Shown here in pieces: positions 10,655 to 22,690 of a stretch of 64,000 bases of DNA (its first letter is position 1; each line of letters opens with the position of its first letter). A program made the position numbers and the translations under genes. This DNA is from Epiperipatus broadwayi (taxonomy: Eukaryota > Onychophora > Udeonychophora > Euonychophora > Peripatidae), in the NCBI GenBank assembly GCA_028023455.1, contig JAQFVV010000502.1:244001-308000 (forward strand). The letters are read 5' to 3'. The notes beneath the pieces were generated by a model that was not told the DNA's origin, ran no database searches, and saw only the letters and a program-made list of their open reading frames with translations.

Positions 10655-10800
10655 CACATAAGGTGTCTTTTTTTTTGCAACATGTGCAATAAATGTAGTT
10701 ATTTTAAATTCTTAAGTTGTAGACAGTGTACGCACATTATTTCAGATGGCTGGGCTGCGTACAATAACATCAGCAGTCTCCAACTTCCTAGTCTGTATAG
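10655..10800 (+). pseudogene. Inverted scrap of a deleted Merlin copy inside the element
   Basis: On the plus strand 10736-10775 encodes ISDGWAAYNNISSL, the same codons as residues 226-239 of the transposase on the opposite strand. It is joined abruptly to sequence matching the gene's very 3' end (CCTAGTCTGTATAGGACG). This is the junction expected for an internally deleted copy, with the short shared word CTCC at the joint. The preceding 10695-10730 also repeats part of the right arm (TTAAATTCTTAAGTTGTAGA). The right arm of the element thus comes from a deletion derivative placed in inverse orientation. Confidence 0.75.
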
Positions 10801-11159
10801 GACGTAATTATATTTAAAAAGGTAAATGTTTTTTTTATTATCTTTTACATTTGAATAAATTTTCATGTAATTGTAAGACAGTAGCATATACTTTTTTATT
10901 TTAAATTCTTAAGTTGTAGACAGTTTAAAATCTTAACTTTCAAAGAAATTAAAAGTAATTATTTTAATTAATGTCGTGTAATTAATCCAACATTCAAAAG
11001 GTTTTTTTTTATTATTATTATCTTTTACATTTGATTAAATTTTAATTTATTTGTAATATAATAACATACATGTCAGATTCTCAAGCAATTTAGTTTAAAT
11101 TTTAAACAATAGAGGGCAAACAACCATAGACCGTTATAGTGAACTTTTACCAAAAGAAG

Positions 11160-13115
11160 TTTATCAAGATTTATAAATACACTTTTCCTTTTTAAAATCC
11201 TAGAGAGATTGAGATGTTTGATGTTATTCCAGTGATTTGAAATTTAGCAACTTGAATTACGACCATGGAACAGAATGAAAATTATCACTGATTTATTCTT
11301 CTTTCCTATCCGCGAAGATTTCTGTCTCAATTTTAAATAATTTTAGAGCAGCTGAGAATATCATTATTTTATATTTACCCAATCAAGAAAATTAAATACT
11401 TATTTAATTACTTCCATAATGCAATACATATTTAATAAGGTTAGCAAAGTTAATTTACTATTCAAGAATTGCCAATAAACTATACTTGACATTAATAATT
11501 TATCATTTTCTATTTTAAACAACTAAGCCATTCGCGGTAAAATTGAAGCATGAAATCGAAGCAGACGATATTTCTTCCTAATGACAATACGAAATAATTC
11601 AGGCATTTTTTTTTTTTTAGAACAAATTATTTTATAGGATTTAAAAATAAATGTTTAATTTATTTAATGTTTCTTCTAAAATTTCCACCAAAAGAGTTAT
11701 GAACTATTTTTACGGAAAAGATAGTTTAAACAACAAATGGGTTTTTCAGATTAGCGCGAAAATTAAATTGACTTTAGTCCTTTTTCTATTATCTCTTAAT
11801 AATTCTAGTATTTTTAGTTTTAAGCATTTACTAAGAGGAATAAAACAACAATAATCCCTTACTTTTTCTGCTCTGATTCTTTCCTCCAAGTGGTCCATAT
11901 GTAGGCAAATACTTCTTCCAAGAATAACATTAATACTTATGAGGGTCATTTTTTTTCTTCCAATGTGTAAAATCCAAAATTATACGGTCAATAAAAACAA
12001 AAGCAGCGGTGAGATGTCACAGAGTTATTAGTTTTTTATTTTAACATCTTTAGTTTCATCTAATCTTATAATTTTCTTCAAAATAATTTTGAAATTATTA
12101 TTCTAGATTTTTACTTTACTAATTTTTTTCTTTTATGAGTGAAAATTTACGTCTTCTTTCAACTTTTTCATTAAGTAGTCTCCCCAGCTGATAAACTTGT
12201 TCTAGCCTTTATTGTTTGTCTTACCGGTTGTGATTGGTTCTGAATAATTCAATCATAGTAAATGTACATAAATTAATATTTTTAATCCATCTAGTGAGAA
12301 AAATCCAGATTGATATTTCAATTTAATGTAATATACAATGTATTTAAAGATCGTTTATAAACAAATTTAGAAAAATTATCAATTGCTTTTGGTTGTTTAT
12401 TTTTACTTGTTTAATGATAATAAAGTTTTAAATACTTTCCTACTTTCAAATGGGTTTTCTACTATTACAATATTATTTAACTAGCTACCACTGGAAATTG
12501 TGATAAAATACCTATGAGATAAATATCTATTCCACCAAACTTTCCGGTGCATTATCAGTCCAAATCATCATCAGTTTTAAGATATTTATGAGTGCTTTTG
12601 GTTTAATTAGAAAATATATAATCCAATAAGCATTTTAATATATATATAATGAATATTTATACACTACTTTTTAATAATTTATAAATTATTACAATTTAAA
12701 AATTTAAAATTTTACACACTGGACCCTTGAATAAAATTTCCTACCATGAGCCAAAACATATATATATAAGGAATTACATAATGATTATTGCATCCACCTA
12801 CTATGCCCATGTTTTACGGTTTAAAATTAAATAAAAAAATTGTCTGTTGAAAATATGAAATTCATTTAATTATTGATTCGAAACTAGATGATTAACTTTT
12901 CTCAGCATAGGAAAGTTAAAAAAAAAATCTTGTCAATTGAGTTGACTAGTATTGTTTAATAATGTTCTTTCATTCACCGTTTTGCATTGCATAGTTCGTC
13001 ATCGGCAGATTCTGCTGCTTAATTACGAATCGGGCCAGATCTGTTTCTTCAATCTTATGAAAACCCCGAGCAATAAATCCATTTAATTACTTAAAAGATA
13101 AGAGTATTTTATCAC
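11160..13115. other. A+T-rich DNA, no recognised feature
   Basis: Short ORFs at 11651-11854 and 11746-11949 overlap on opposite strands and match nothing I know. There are homopolymer and (TA)n tracts, for example near 12640 and 12760. No gene or element boundary is supported. Confidence 0.6.
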
Positions 13116-13560
13116 AGAGAAATAACCACTGTAGCTTAACTGTATGTAGATCTGATAATTTGCCTAATTTATTGTATGGGAGTGAGGCTTAGACATCCTC
13201 TCAACAACAGAATGTAAAGGCATTAGAAAAGATTGTTTTAAGGATGATCCTTAAAATTTTAAGAATACAATGGCAAAATCATAAAAAAACAATTAATACG
13301 TCTTTAAACTTGTTGGATGTGATATTATAAAGTCCATTACTCTAAAATCATACTTTTGTTGTATTGAATATGTAAAACGAATGAAAAATGCAAGAATTCT
13401 TTAAAATACGTTTAATGATAAACTCGAGCATGGTTTTCCTGGAAGATAGATCCTATTTTTCTCCAAGACATTTTTAAAGAAATGCCTGTTATTGTTTTCA
13501 TTGATCTGGAAGAGAAGAAAACATAATGTAGTATTTTTTTTAAAAAATTTCTGCTGTAAA
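13116..13560 (+). pseudogene. RTE-like LINE fragment, C-terminal region after reverse transcriptase
   Basis: Translations with several stops read LLYGSEA, then NVKALEKIVLRMILKILRIQ, then WQNHKKTINTSLNLL. This is the order of the conserved tail of RTE-like LINE ORFs in animals (LYGSEAWTL, then an ALEMKCYRRILRI-like segment, then W-x-D-H/K-x-x-N). In-frame stops and shifts make it dead. It is a 5'-truncated remnant, as is usual for LINEs. It belongs to the same LINE class as the 19.1-20.7 kb remnant and may or may not be the same family. Confidence 0.6.
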
Positions 13561-13835
13561 AATTAAAAGACTGTCTCAAATATCAAAGAGAAAAATAATT
13601 CATCAAGTTCTATAAGTGAACTTATTTATACTTGTCAAACGTCCATAATCGTTTATGAATGGCTGTTATATGTACATATGTTTGCCATGTATGTATATAT
13701 ATATAGTGACAGGTGGCCAGGTTTCAGTCTGTCTGATCGTAAATGGGCCCTGTGGAACCTTTAAATAATAGGGAGTATGTTAAAAAAGTAAATGACTTTT
13801 CAGTAGTTTGGAAATATAATAGAAGCTCAAATATT

Positions 13836-13882
13836 ATTATAGTATGGCACTACTGTATGGAGAGTTTTGCCTGTTTTAAAAT
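13836..13882 (+). repeat. Partial third copy of the hairpin-headed retroposon
   Basis: ACTGTATGGAGAGTTTTGCC followed by TGTTTTA matches the right arm of the hairpin in the copies at 14881 and 25214. The left arm and the 3' tail are missing. Confidence 0.5.
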
Positions 13883-14880
13883 TTATACTGAATTACTATT
13901 ATAATGAAATCATTTTTGAAGATTATATTTAAAGAATGTAAATAATTCTGAAAAATGATTTGATTCTGCTTACATGAGATCGACACCTACATTATATAAA
14001 CTGGGGTCATTATTATTGCGAATGTGCAATAAAGCTTAGCTGGAAATACCAGTCTGAGGTTGTGTTATTCAGTTGGCTTCAATTGTGTGTAGAGCTGTTG
14101 CATATATAGCAAAGACAGCAAACGTTTTTTTATTAACTCATTTGAGTACAGTTTGTCAGATTTTCGCTTTGTGCTTTGTTTTGTACATGTTTTAAAGCAG
14201 ATGTGTGTATATATTATGTATGCACTATGACCTAATGCTCTTTAATTTAAATATATTATCTTCCACTAGATAAAATTAGCACAAAAATACTAGGTAATAA
14301 ATATATTTAAACTGCAATTTCAAATAACACACATAATCCATATTCAAAAAATAATGAAGCCTTTTATTTATTCATATAGTTCAAATTAATGTGATTATCA
14401 AAATTGTTTTTAATAATGGATGCTTCTCTAAAACATATTTTCATTGAAATATTTTTGTAGCAATGTCCACTATGTATGGACTGTAGAATTTTGCTAAAAC
14501 ATTCCATAACAGTGCAGATTACAAAATAATAATAATAGCAATTTATTATCTCAAAAGCTGGATTCACATAATTATAGATATTATGTGGAGTATTTTTAAT
14601 TAAGTTTTAATTTCAGAAATATTACCCCTACCAGCATTGAAAAGAAAAGGGCCACTGAAATATAAAAAGACAAGAAACAGAAAAACAGGAATCAGCCAAG
14701 TGATGCAGTTCTATTAAAATTTCTAACATCACATTCACAATTCATATCAATTTACAGTTCCACAAAAATAATCAAGAAGCAAAAAATAATCCTCACAATG
14801 CTGATCCATTGAATTGTGAGTTAGAAAAACAGGAGATAGCTTTTTTGAATTAGAGGCAAATACCATAGCATCCTTTATTT
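13883..14880. other. A+T-rich DNA, no recognised feature
   Basis: There is no coding or repeat signal beyond simple sequence. A short minus-strand ORF at 14364-14567 has no recognisable motif. Confidence 0.55.
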
Positions 14881-15018
14881 AAACAGGCAAAAATCTCCAT
14901 ACAGTATTGCCACTCAATACAAGCAGTCAGTGGTAATACTGTATGGAGAGTTTTGCCTGTTTTAATAACAGTTATAAGCAAGCATAAGAAATGGTAATCA
15001 TGTGATGTTTATTGGCAT
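14881..15018 (+). mobile_element. Hairpin-headed short retroposon, copy A
   Basis: It starts with AAACAGGCAAAAATCTCCAT, whose inverse (ATGGAGAGTTTTGCCTGTTT) ends near 14962; the two form a long hairpin around a few bases. A roughly 56-nt tail follows (AATAACAGTTATAAGCAAGC ... TGATGTTTATTGGCAT) that is also present in the copy at 25214. The flanks CTTTATTT (14873-14880, and again after the tail at 15020-15027) suggest a TSD of at least 8 bp, or about 9-12 bp allowing a mismatch. No coding capacity. Confidence 0.65.
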
Positions 15019-15027
15019 TCTTTATTT

Positions 15028-16365
15028 ACCAACCTGGACCCAGTATTTCTTCTGGATTTACTGTTCTGTATTTGTTCCACCACTAGATGCAACAAAGTCA
15101 TACAAATTTCAAGAAAAAAAAATTGTTCCAGAAGTTAGTTTTATGATGACCATATATACTAACATATCCACATAGATAAAATAATGCATTATTTTTCCAT
15201 TTCATGTTTTGTAATGTCTTTTAATGTCTTCAGTAGAACATTTTTCTTTCTGAAATACTTCAGCACCATGTTTAATTGTAATTCTTCAATGTATTCTATT
15301 CTCTGTCTTGTCTTCCTATGGAAACAATCAATATTGTACTTTTTCAGAATGATTCTCTCCCATGAATACACTGCTAAAGTTTATCATGAAACACAGAAAA
15401 TCTTGCATTCTTCATACTTTTGAAAGTGAGATTTTGCAATGATGGACTTTATGGTATTATATCCAGTAAATTGAAGAACATATTGTTTTTACAATCTTGC
15501 CATTACATTTTTAAAATTTTATAGAGCATCCTTAAATAAAACATTTCTAATGCCTTTATATTATGTTGGTAGACTGCTGAACTCTAACTTTTACACAATA
15601 AGTTAGCTAAAACAATAATTTTTATGTGCAGCAACTTACTTGAAATAGTTATAAAATCGGATATACCTGCAGATATAAAAGACGGTTTCTGAAGTAATTC
15701 CTATAAATTAACCTATATAGTAAAAGATCAACTTCTAGAATCTTTGAATATTCATCAAAAACAAATATGAAAGTTTTTTTTCTGAACATTCATTTCTGAT
15801 ATTTAATGACCTGTCATTTGATCCATGTCTCAATAAAATTGCTGATATGTAACAATGAAAATAGATACTTAAGTTATTCATAATGCTTGGCCTTTGAATC
15901 TTCTAGAAATTGTATCCTGTCATCCTTTGTATGTGGCTTTAATGACTACAGATATTTTGACCTGTTTGGTTTTGTACGAATCTATATTTCAAAAAAATTC
16001 AGCAATTTATTGGTGTAGTTAATAATGGCATTTTTGATCGTTTTTCTGCATCTTCACTAATTAAAAAGAAAGAAGTAATGAAGTAGTTAAGTATATGAGG
16101 ATTAAAACATCATAAAAATGTTACACAATCAGGCACTTTGTATTCAAAATCTGTAGAAATGAATTAATCTATACTCTGAATGAGATTTTGATTCATTAAT
16201 TTTTTTTTCCTACAGTGCAGATAGTTACAAAATATGGCCCAACATATGGCAACTCATATTTTTGCAGTACAAAAACAAAGAATTAACAATATATTAATCC
16301 AAATTATGAAGAATGACACAAGAAAAAATTAGTCATGAAGTTTTTCAAGCAATGGATTATTCAAG
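15028..16365. other. A+T-rich DNA, no firm feature
   Basis: Overlapping plus and minus ORFs (15184-15423, 15189-15371) carry no known motif. The region directly precedes a hAT pseudogene, and its right part may be its unrecognisable 5' portion. Confidence 0.5.
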
Positions 16366-17870
16366 ATAATTTAATACGAGCTAGTTCGTCCATCAATAAG
16401 TTTAGCATTATTATTCAGTATGTGTTCAAAAGTATTATCTGTGAATGATTACTTTCATTTGTACCAAGTAATGATAGTACAGGACAGCAACTTTTTGATC
16501 TATTGACTAAAACATTACAGTAAATGTGGCTTCAAGATACTGTAGCAAGAATAATGGTTTACATAGTAAAATTACTGATGTGATTGATCATATATGGTGC
16601 TATGCATGTCTTAAATTTGGTCATAATTAAACAAAATGTTATATGATTGAAGTTTCTTTTACAAGGTGTTCCAGAATTAAGAAAATTTTATAAAAAACAT
16701 CACACAAGAGAATAGAGGTATGGATAGAAGATGATGGAACATATTTAAGACAAGAAAAAGTAAAGCAAAGCAACATGGTGAAACAAGATGGTCAGAAAAT
16801 TCCAATGCAGAAATACCTATATTTGATAATCCCACTGACAGTACTTTTATAAATCTATTGAGTTGCTTGTGAATAATACAAGATTCAGAGAAGTTTGCTG
16901 CAAAAATAAAACAAGAAACAAACATTTTACTTCAAGCAGTTCTAGAGTTTGCAACAATATTGACAGCTTTGGTTACTTGCATGTATTTAAAACTACAGCC
17001 TTATTATCAAATTGTTTACAGACAAGTAGTTTATATATGTTTACTGCATGGAGTTCAGTAGAATCATCTGTAACACAATTTAAAGAACAGACAAGAACAT
17101 TTGAGAACATTCAGAACAAAATATCAGAATTTGTAAATAAATGTAACAACAAGACTTCACAATTAAATATTAATAAAAATCAAACATTGGAAGTTGATCA
17201 TTTGATACAACGTTGTCAATAGTTAGATAAAAATAATGGAAGATGAGATTAGAGATAATAAACGAAATTCTTCATATTCTCAAAAATATATGAGAGTGAA
17301 TGTGTTTAACCTAGTAATGGATCTCATTGCCCAATTTCTAGATTAATGCTTTGAATAACACAATAAGTTGTATAAAAATTTATTTTATCGGACTTAGAAA
17401 AGTTTAAATCTAATGTAATGCATAGAATAAAACCTTGAAGAATTGCAAGATATTAATTTGTCTCTGTAAATCAGCACAGACTAAGTAATATTGGATTTGT
17501 TACTTGATGATGGTGACAATATGGATTCCAATTGCAACAAATATAAAATTTGTGCCACTTGCCCATTGTGTGTACTATAAATTTCAGCATCCAAAACACT
17601 TTGTGACAAACATATAGAAGTGTTTATGAATTCTATATCATCATCTGCACACTATCAGTGATTCAAGTCGAATATGGAAGGATATTTTCAAAGCTAAAGA
17701 TCATAAAGACAAAGCTAAGAAATTCATTGTCTGAAAAGAATCTACTGAAAAAAAATTGTTGAATGAATTGAATGCAGTGCTCTTAATATACTGGGTTGAA
17801 TGAAATATGCTTTTGAATTATCTGTTAATGTGTTAAATGTTCAGAACAAGAAAATTATTTAACATATCCA
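16366..17870 (+). pseudogene. hAT transposase pseudogene (DUF4371/ZMYM1-like type)
   Basis: Despite many stops, the order of blocks is that of ZMYM1-like domesticated or transposon hAT proteins. A segment near 16440-16520 reads LLSFVPSNDSTGQQLFDLLT, comparable with the family's F-x-x-STTGE-x-L motif. WCYACLKFGHN near 16595-16625 corresponds to the C-x-A/C-H-SLNL region. An open frame (16863-17222) contains FKTTALLSNCLQTSSLYMFT and AWSSVESSVTQFKEQTRTFE, which resembles the L-LSKYLQ-x-x-LDMFSAW segment. Near 17680-17740 the hATC tail reads GRIFSKLKIIKTKLRNSLSE. No terminal repeats were found. It is old and inactive and distinct from the ZBED-type hAT at 1-3110. Confidence 0.72.
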
Positions 17871-19149
17871 CAATTTGTTTGATATTAAATAATGATGATG
17901 ATGATGATAATTTGAAAATTCAATTATAACAATCTGAATTTATATTTGATATCTACTATATATTGTTAGTAATGTTTTATTTATATGTACACTATAATTA
18001 CTATATATATATATATTCATTTGATTTTCAAAAATATGAATGAATTACACCTTTTTTTCACTTATATATTTTTTTAAATTTTATTTACTTATGAAAATTA
18101 AATGATACTTTTATAGTAGTGGGTGAGCTCCATTGTCTTCTGTCAATCAATACTTTGATTCAATCTGCTACTGTGCGTAATATATATATATATATAATAT
18201 TATAATTCGATGTCTATACTTCTTCAAAGCAATATATATGTAATTATATAACTGAATATTTACAAATACAGTAATCAGATATATTTTAAAAATTTTATCC
18301 ATTTAGTAGCACTCTCAACTAAAGAGCACTTGCTGTTGTTAAAAAGAATTCAGAAATCCAAACAAAATTGCAAAGTAGATAATGTTTCAGCATCTGTTTT
18401 TCATGATCGTAATAATTCATGTATTTTTGGTTTTAACTTCAATTACAACATTAAAATATTGCAAACTGAAAAAAATAACAACAAAAGAAAAATAAAAGAG
18501 GCTATGCTAATATACAGATACAAACATGACTTAATTAACAGGCAGGCAGCAAACGTTAAGATCATGGAATTGTGGGAAGGTTAGCCTTTCAAAGTGTTAG
18601 TTGGCAAAGACTACAAGAATAGTCAAAAGTCACTATTAAGTGGATACATTTTTTAAAAATATATCTCATTACTGTATTTATATATATATATATATAAGAA
18701 TGCAAAAAGGAATTTGTTATTAAATCAAAGACAATTCTTTGATTCCTTTTTGCAACCATTAAGAAACCAAACAGGGCAAATTCTTAATGTTCACTCTATA
18801 TATTTTTATCCTTGCAGTTGTTAGTATGTTATTATTCATATAGTAGAAGAACAGGGATAAATTCATCATCAACAAACATCAATTATTGTGATGAGTTTAC
18901 TGGCTTAATAAATTAATAAATGACTGCGATCTTTCTTCTCAATTGCCTGATAGTTAATTGAAATACCAGATAAATTTTCTTGACGGCATGATAAATGTGT
19001 GTGAGAGATTGATTTTTAGACATTTATAATCATAAAAAAAACTAAATTTTGGTTTTAATTTTCAGAAGGCTCTATAGTTATCAATAGTCAATGGCCAAAA
19101 GTGAAAGGTGCTAAAGATATCACCTGATTATGGGCCAGGCTTCCGTTGA
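17871..19149. other. A+T-rich DNA with (TA)n tracts and a nested hairpin
   Basis: There are (TA)n tracts near 18003, 18180 and 18680, and an ORF of 84 codons (18330-18584) without recognisable motifs. No element boundary is supported apart from the hairpin at 18702-18753. Confidence 0.55.
18702..18753. repeat. Nested hairpin
   Basis: An outer 10-bp pair (GCAAAAAGGA with TCCTTTTTGC) encloses a perfect 9-bp inner pair (AATCAAAGA with TCTTTGATT) around CAAT. One side has an unpaired bulge (ATTTGTTATT-like). It could form a cruciform or be the relic of a small foldback element. Confidence 0.6.
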
Positions 19150-20748
19150 ATAGTGATCTTTTATTTAACTACCTACAACTGCACATTAGATTTATGTGAA
19201 GGAAGATTATATGAATTGGAAGAACTATCTAATATTAAATGGAATACTGTTTTACTTATTGAAGTTACAAAAAAGATGAGACAATTGATTTGAAAAGCAA
19301 ATGTGTTCTTTATTATAAAGATACAAATAATGAAAACATAGATGGAATGGAATTAATTATAAATAAAAAGTGAAAGAACATCATCTTGGAAATCGATGGC
19401 ATATCATTATGGAAAGATTAGTCATTTAAATTAAGGAAGATATCACATGCAAATAATTCAGTTTTGTGTCCAACAAATTCTCATTGTGATTAGGACTTAG
19501 ATGCACAAACTACTTTTGATTATACCAAACAACATTTTTTAATTATCTTAGAAACATTAATGCTAAAATTGAAAACTGTTGAAACTGAAAATGTTATGGT
19601 TAAATTTAATTAAAATGACAGACATAAGAGGGGCATGAATTTGTGCAAATTGCAGTGGGAAAAATCCATTCTGATTTTTTTTTAAAATCCAAATGGCCAT
19701 GGGCCTTAAAACATCTAAATTAAGATATAAAATAAATGTATTATATTTTAACTAAGAGAAAATGTCTATTTTAAAATTATATTGTTTTTAAAAGATATGT
19801 CACAGGAAGTGGTCATGGATTTACTAAGATACAAAATAAATTATTTAAAAATAAAGAGATTAAAAACTATTTAAAAAAACAGTATTAACAGTTGACATCC
19901 ATCTTCAGATACACTCCAATAAATTTAAGTCAGAACTTGTAAAACATTTTAAAATAGTGGTAGATTCTGAATATGATTCAAACTTAATTGGGATTAAATT
20001 AGATGACTGATATTCTATTGAGAATGGAACAAAAGATAACTGCTACAAAATGCAACAATTCAGGATTAAGTTTTCAAATGAGACAAAACAATACACGAAG
20101 AAGGAATATGAAGGTATTTAAAAATAATCTATTAAGAAGAAATAAATGTATCTGGATTTAAATGGTAGAAGAGTTAATAAAAATATAAGAAAATATAACT
20201 GTGAATTGATAAGACTTAAAAAAGAGCAACTTTCAAATGTATAAACATCTTGGCACTGAAAAAAAAAAAGTGATTTCAGCAATAAAAAATAAAACTATTA
20301 GTAAAAATAGGGATGAAATGGTGAAATGACTAGAAGATCTCTATAAAGAGTTATAAAGTAATAAAAAAAACAATGTAATCATTACAAATTCTGCATCTTC
20401 TAAATTTCCAAGAAATTTAAATAAAAAAATGAGGTGTGCCAATAAATCTATAAAAAAAATGTTCAGACAATAATGGAATTATTGTAATTTGAGAAGAAAG
20501 AAAAAATGTTGGCAAAATTATATAATTCAAAGATACTAGACAATTGGGAGAATGCAGTAGGAATATTGATATTAAAGGACTGTGATAAAGACAATATTAG
20601 AAATTATGAATCTATCAATCTTTTCTCAGATCCATACAAAATTTTTAACAAGATAATTGAAATTACTTTAGCAAATGTGGATTCTAACCAATCAAAAGAA
20701 AAGGCTGGTTATAAATGTGGTTTAGGCTATGACCTAAAAGCATTCTAA
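19150..20748 (+). pseudogene. RTE-like LINE remnant (endonuclease to reverse transcriptase)
   Basis: The 5' part reads GRLYELEELSNIKWNTVLLI and EVTKK (about 19198-19275). This matches the apurinic-endonuclease region of RTE-type LINEs, where the motif is R-x-x-ELE-x-x-x-x-x-x-WDIIGLSEVRR with the catalytic Glu. Downstream pieces read VLYYKDTNNEN and IILEIDGIS. Near 20310-20345 comes DEMVK-x-LEDLYKEL. The last open block (20506-20748) reads NWENAVGILILKDCDKDNIR and NYESINLFSDPYKIFNKIIE, then KEKAGYKCGLG, the RT fingers/palm entry conserved in these LINEs. Coding stops at 20725, where a foldback element begins. Many stops show that it is dead. Confidence 0.78.
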
Positions 20749-22690
20749 TGTTAAACAAAAAATCAAGAATAGAACGAATCCACCTATTCTTGGTAGTTTC
20801 TAATGTTAATAAGCATATTTTTGTCAACATTATTGGTAATTTGAGAGTGAAATTAATTTATCAATCAGATGGAATGTGGCACTTAAGTTATTAAACTCAT
20901 AATTAATTATACAAGGCTGAAGACAGCATCTCACTTTTAGCATCTTGATTATAATAATTAAAAAAATTTAAAATGCAAACTTTAAATTGAACACAGCTCA
21001 GTGTATATGTAAGCAAAGAGAGTAAACACCCTCCCCAGGCTATGATTTAAAAGCACTCTAAATCAGTGGTCTTCAACCACTGGGCCGCGGACCGGCACCG
21101 GGCCACAGAACTTCTGTGCGCTAGACTGGGAAGAAAGTTTATAATAACAAAATACAGTAACAAGATTTTAAACTTTTAATTAATATAAACAATTTTTATT
21201 TATTTTTTCATCACATTTGTACCCGATTTAAAAAAAAGAAACAGAACAAAAACAAAATCTAATCAATCATATATAAATTAATTTGTTTTTCTATTTATCA
21301 CAGACATTTATGGGGGGGGGGTAGAAAAAAGTTTTTTATTATACAAACCCCCGGTTGCTTTTAATAGCCAATCACAGCCGCTTGTCAGCATTGAGAAAAT
21401 AATAAATTGTAACATGACTTTTTTTGATCTCTTACATTTTTTCTACTATCTCTTTTAATATTTCATTTTTAGTGTTTTTTTTTTTGGCTATACGATTTTT
21501 TTGGGGGGGATTTAACTTTATTTTTAAAATCAATTTTTATTACCTTTTGTTAAAAATAAAAACCAAAAAATAAGTTCTGTCTCAAACTTTTACAAAGTAT
21601 ATACACCCTTACCACCTCAAAATAAAGTAAGATCAAAACTTTTGACTTTTTCAAGTTTCGTTTTCTTTTTTTTTTTTTTTTGTTTAAAAATACGCCCACT
21701 TTTTTTTGGCCTACAAGGCGATATTTTTTTTGGCTTTATTTGTATATCACTAAAATACTTAAACTTTTATTTTTAAAACCAATTTCTGTTACCTTTTTTT
21801 AAAAAATAGAAACAAGCAAAAAATAACTTTGGTGTCTATCTTTTGTCTCAGTGATGACAAAGTATTTTTCAACCCCCCCCCCCCAAATAAAAATAAAATA
21901 AGATCAAAATTTTTGACTTTTTCAACATTTAGGTGAATAACATTTTATTCTTGCATATTTTAACAATGAAATAATAAATATAAAATGCAAGCACATTAAT
22001 GAGAACGATTGTTATTGTACTTGTTTTCTGTAGCAGTATGACTGCGCAACTCGAGAAAGAGTGTTCAACATGTGAAGTAAGCAACACCATTACAATACAC
22101 AATAACTAGTATGCTGTTTTGGTCAGTTATAAGAATTATGCTTGTCTAAGGCTAAGCAGGTTACATCTTTAAGAAAATTTATCTGTAAACTTCTGCTGGT
22201 CTGCGAAATCTTATTCTTATTTTTGCCGGTCCACAGGTGTGAAAAGGTTGAAGACCACTGCTCTAAATGATGAACAAAGGATCAATAATAGAATGAGTCC
22301 ACCTATTCCTGGTTTGACATCAGAGCTACCAAAAATAGGTGGATTCATTCTATTCTTGATCCTTTGTTCATCATTTAGAGTACTTTTAAGTCATAGCCTG
22401 GGGGAGGGTGACTTACTCCCTTTGTTTACAATCAAGATGTTAAAAGTTAGATGCTGACTCCAGCTTTATATAATTAATTATAAGTTTAATAAATGCCATA
22501 TTCCAACTGGTTGATAAATTATTTTCATTCTGAATTCCCAATAATGTTAACAAAAGTATGGTTATAAACATCAGAACTACCAAGAATAGTGGATTCATTC
22601 CATTTTTGATCCTTTATTCATCATTTAGTGGTTTTAAGTCATAATTCTGGGAAAGGATAATTTACTTCTTTTGATTACAAATATAAGTAA
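20726..22690. repeat. Nested palindromic foldback element (four related modules)
   Basis: A module containing TATGAnTTAAAAGCACTCTA, then ATGAACAAAGGATC, then GAATGARTCCACCTATTC occurs four times. Two are in forward orientation: about 20730-20810 (degenerate) and 21040-21063, the latter continuing at 22261-22305. Two are inverted: about 22325-22425 and 22575-22690. Matching spacer sequences (for example AATTAATTATACAAGGCTGA versus AGCTTTATATAATTAATTAT) are also inverted about the centre near 22315. The structure is therefore a palindrome within a palindrome. A hAT element interrupts the inner left arm. Confidence 0.75.
21056..22268. mobile_element. Non-autonomous hAT transposon (21064-22260) with perfect 8-bp TSD
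   Basis: The terminal repeats are CAGTGGTCTTCAACC at 21064 and GGTTGAAGACCACTG ending at 22260, perfect over 15 bp. They are followed inwards by a subterminal inverted GGACCGGCA/TGCCGGTCC. The octamer CTCTAAAT flanks both sides (21056-21063 and 22261-22268). The 1197-bp interior has G8 and C11 runs and poly-T but no transposase. hAT elements make 8-bp TSDs and often begin CAGTGGT-TC, so the superfamily is secure. It inserted into one arm of a foldback element whose uninterrupted counterpart arm is at 22320-22430. Confidence 0.93.

Larger units (their letters stand above)
9298..11159 (-). mobile_element. Intact-looking Merlin DNA transposon (9306-11151) with perfect 8-bp TSD
   Basis: The ends are GGTAAAAGTTCACTATAATG at 9306 and its inverse ending CTTTTACC at 11151. 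The octamer AAAAGAAG occurs immediately outside on both sides (9298-9305 and 11152-11159) without mismatch. The 1846-bp element contains one uninterrupted minus-strand transposase ORF. The inverted arms are very long, about 375 bp each (9306 to about 9685, and about 10772 to 11151), and nearly identical. The left arm includes the 3' end of the transposase gene. An 8-bp TSD, a GG terminus and an ISXO2-type DDE transposase together identify the Merlin superfamily. The perfect TSD and open frame suggest a recent insertion. Confidence 0.95.

Noticed and set aside
10699-10887. Minus-strand 62-codon ORF in the right arm of the Merlin element
   Set aside because: It lies antisense to the inverted transposase scrap and has no family features.
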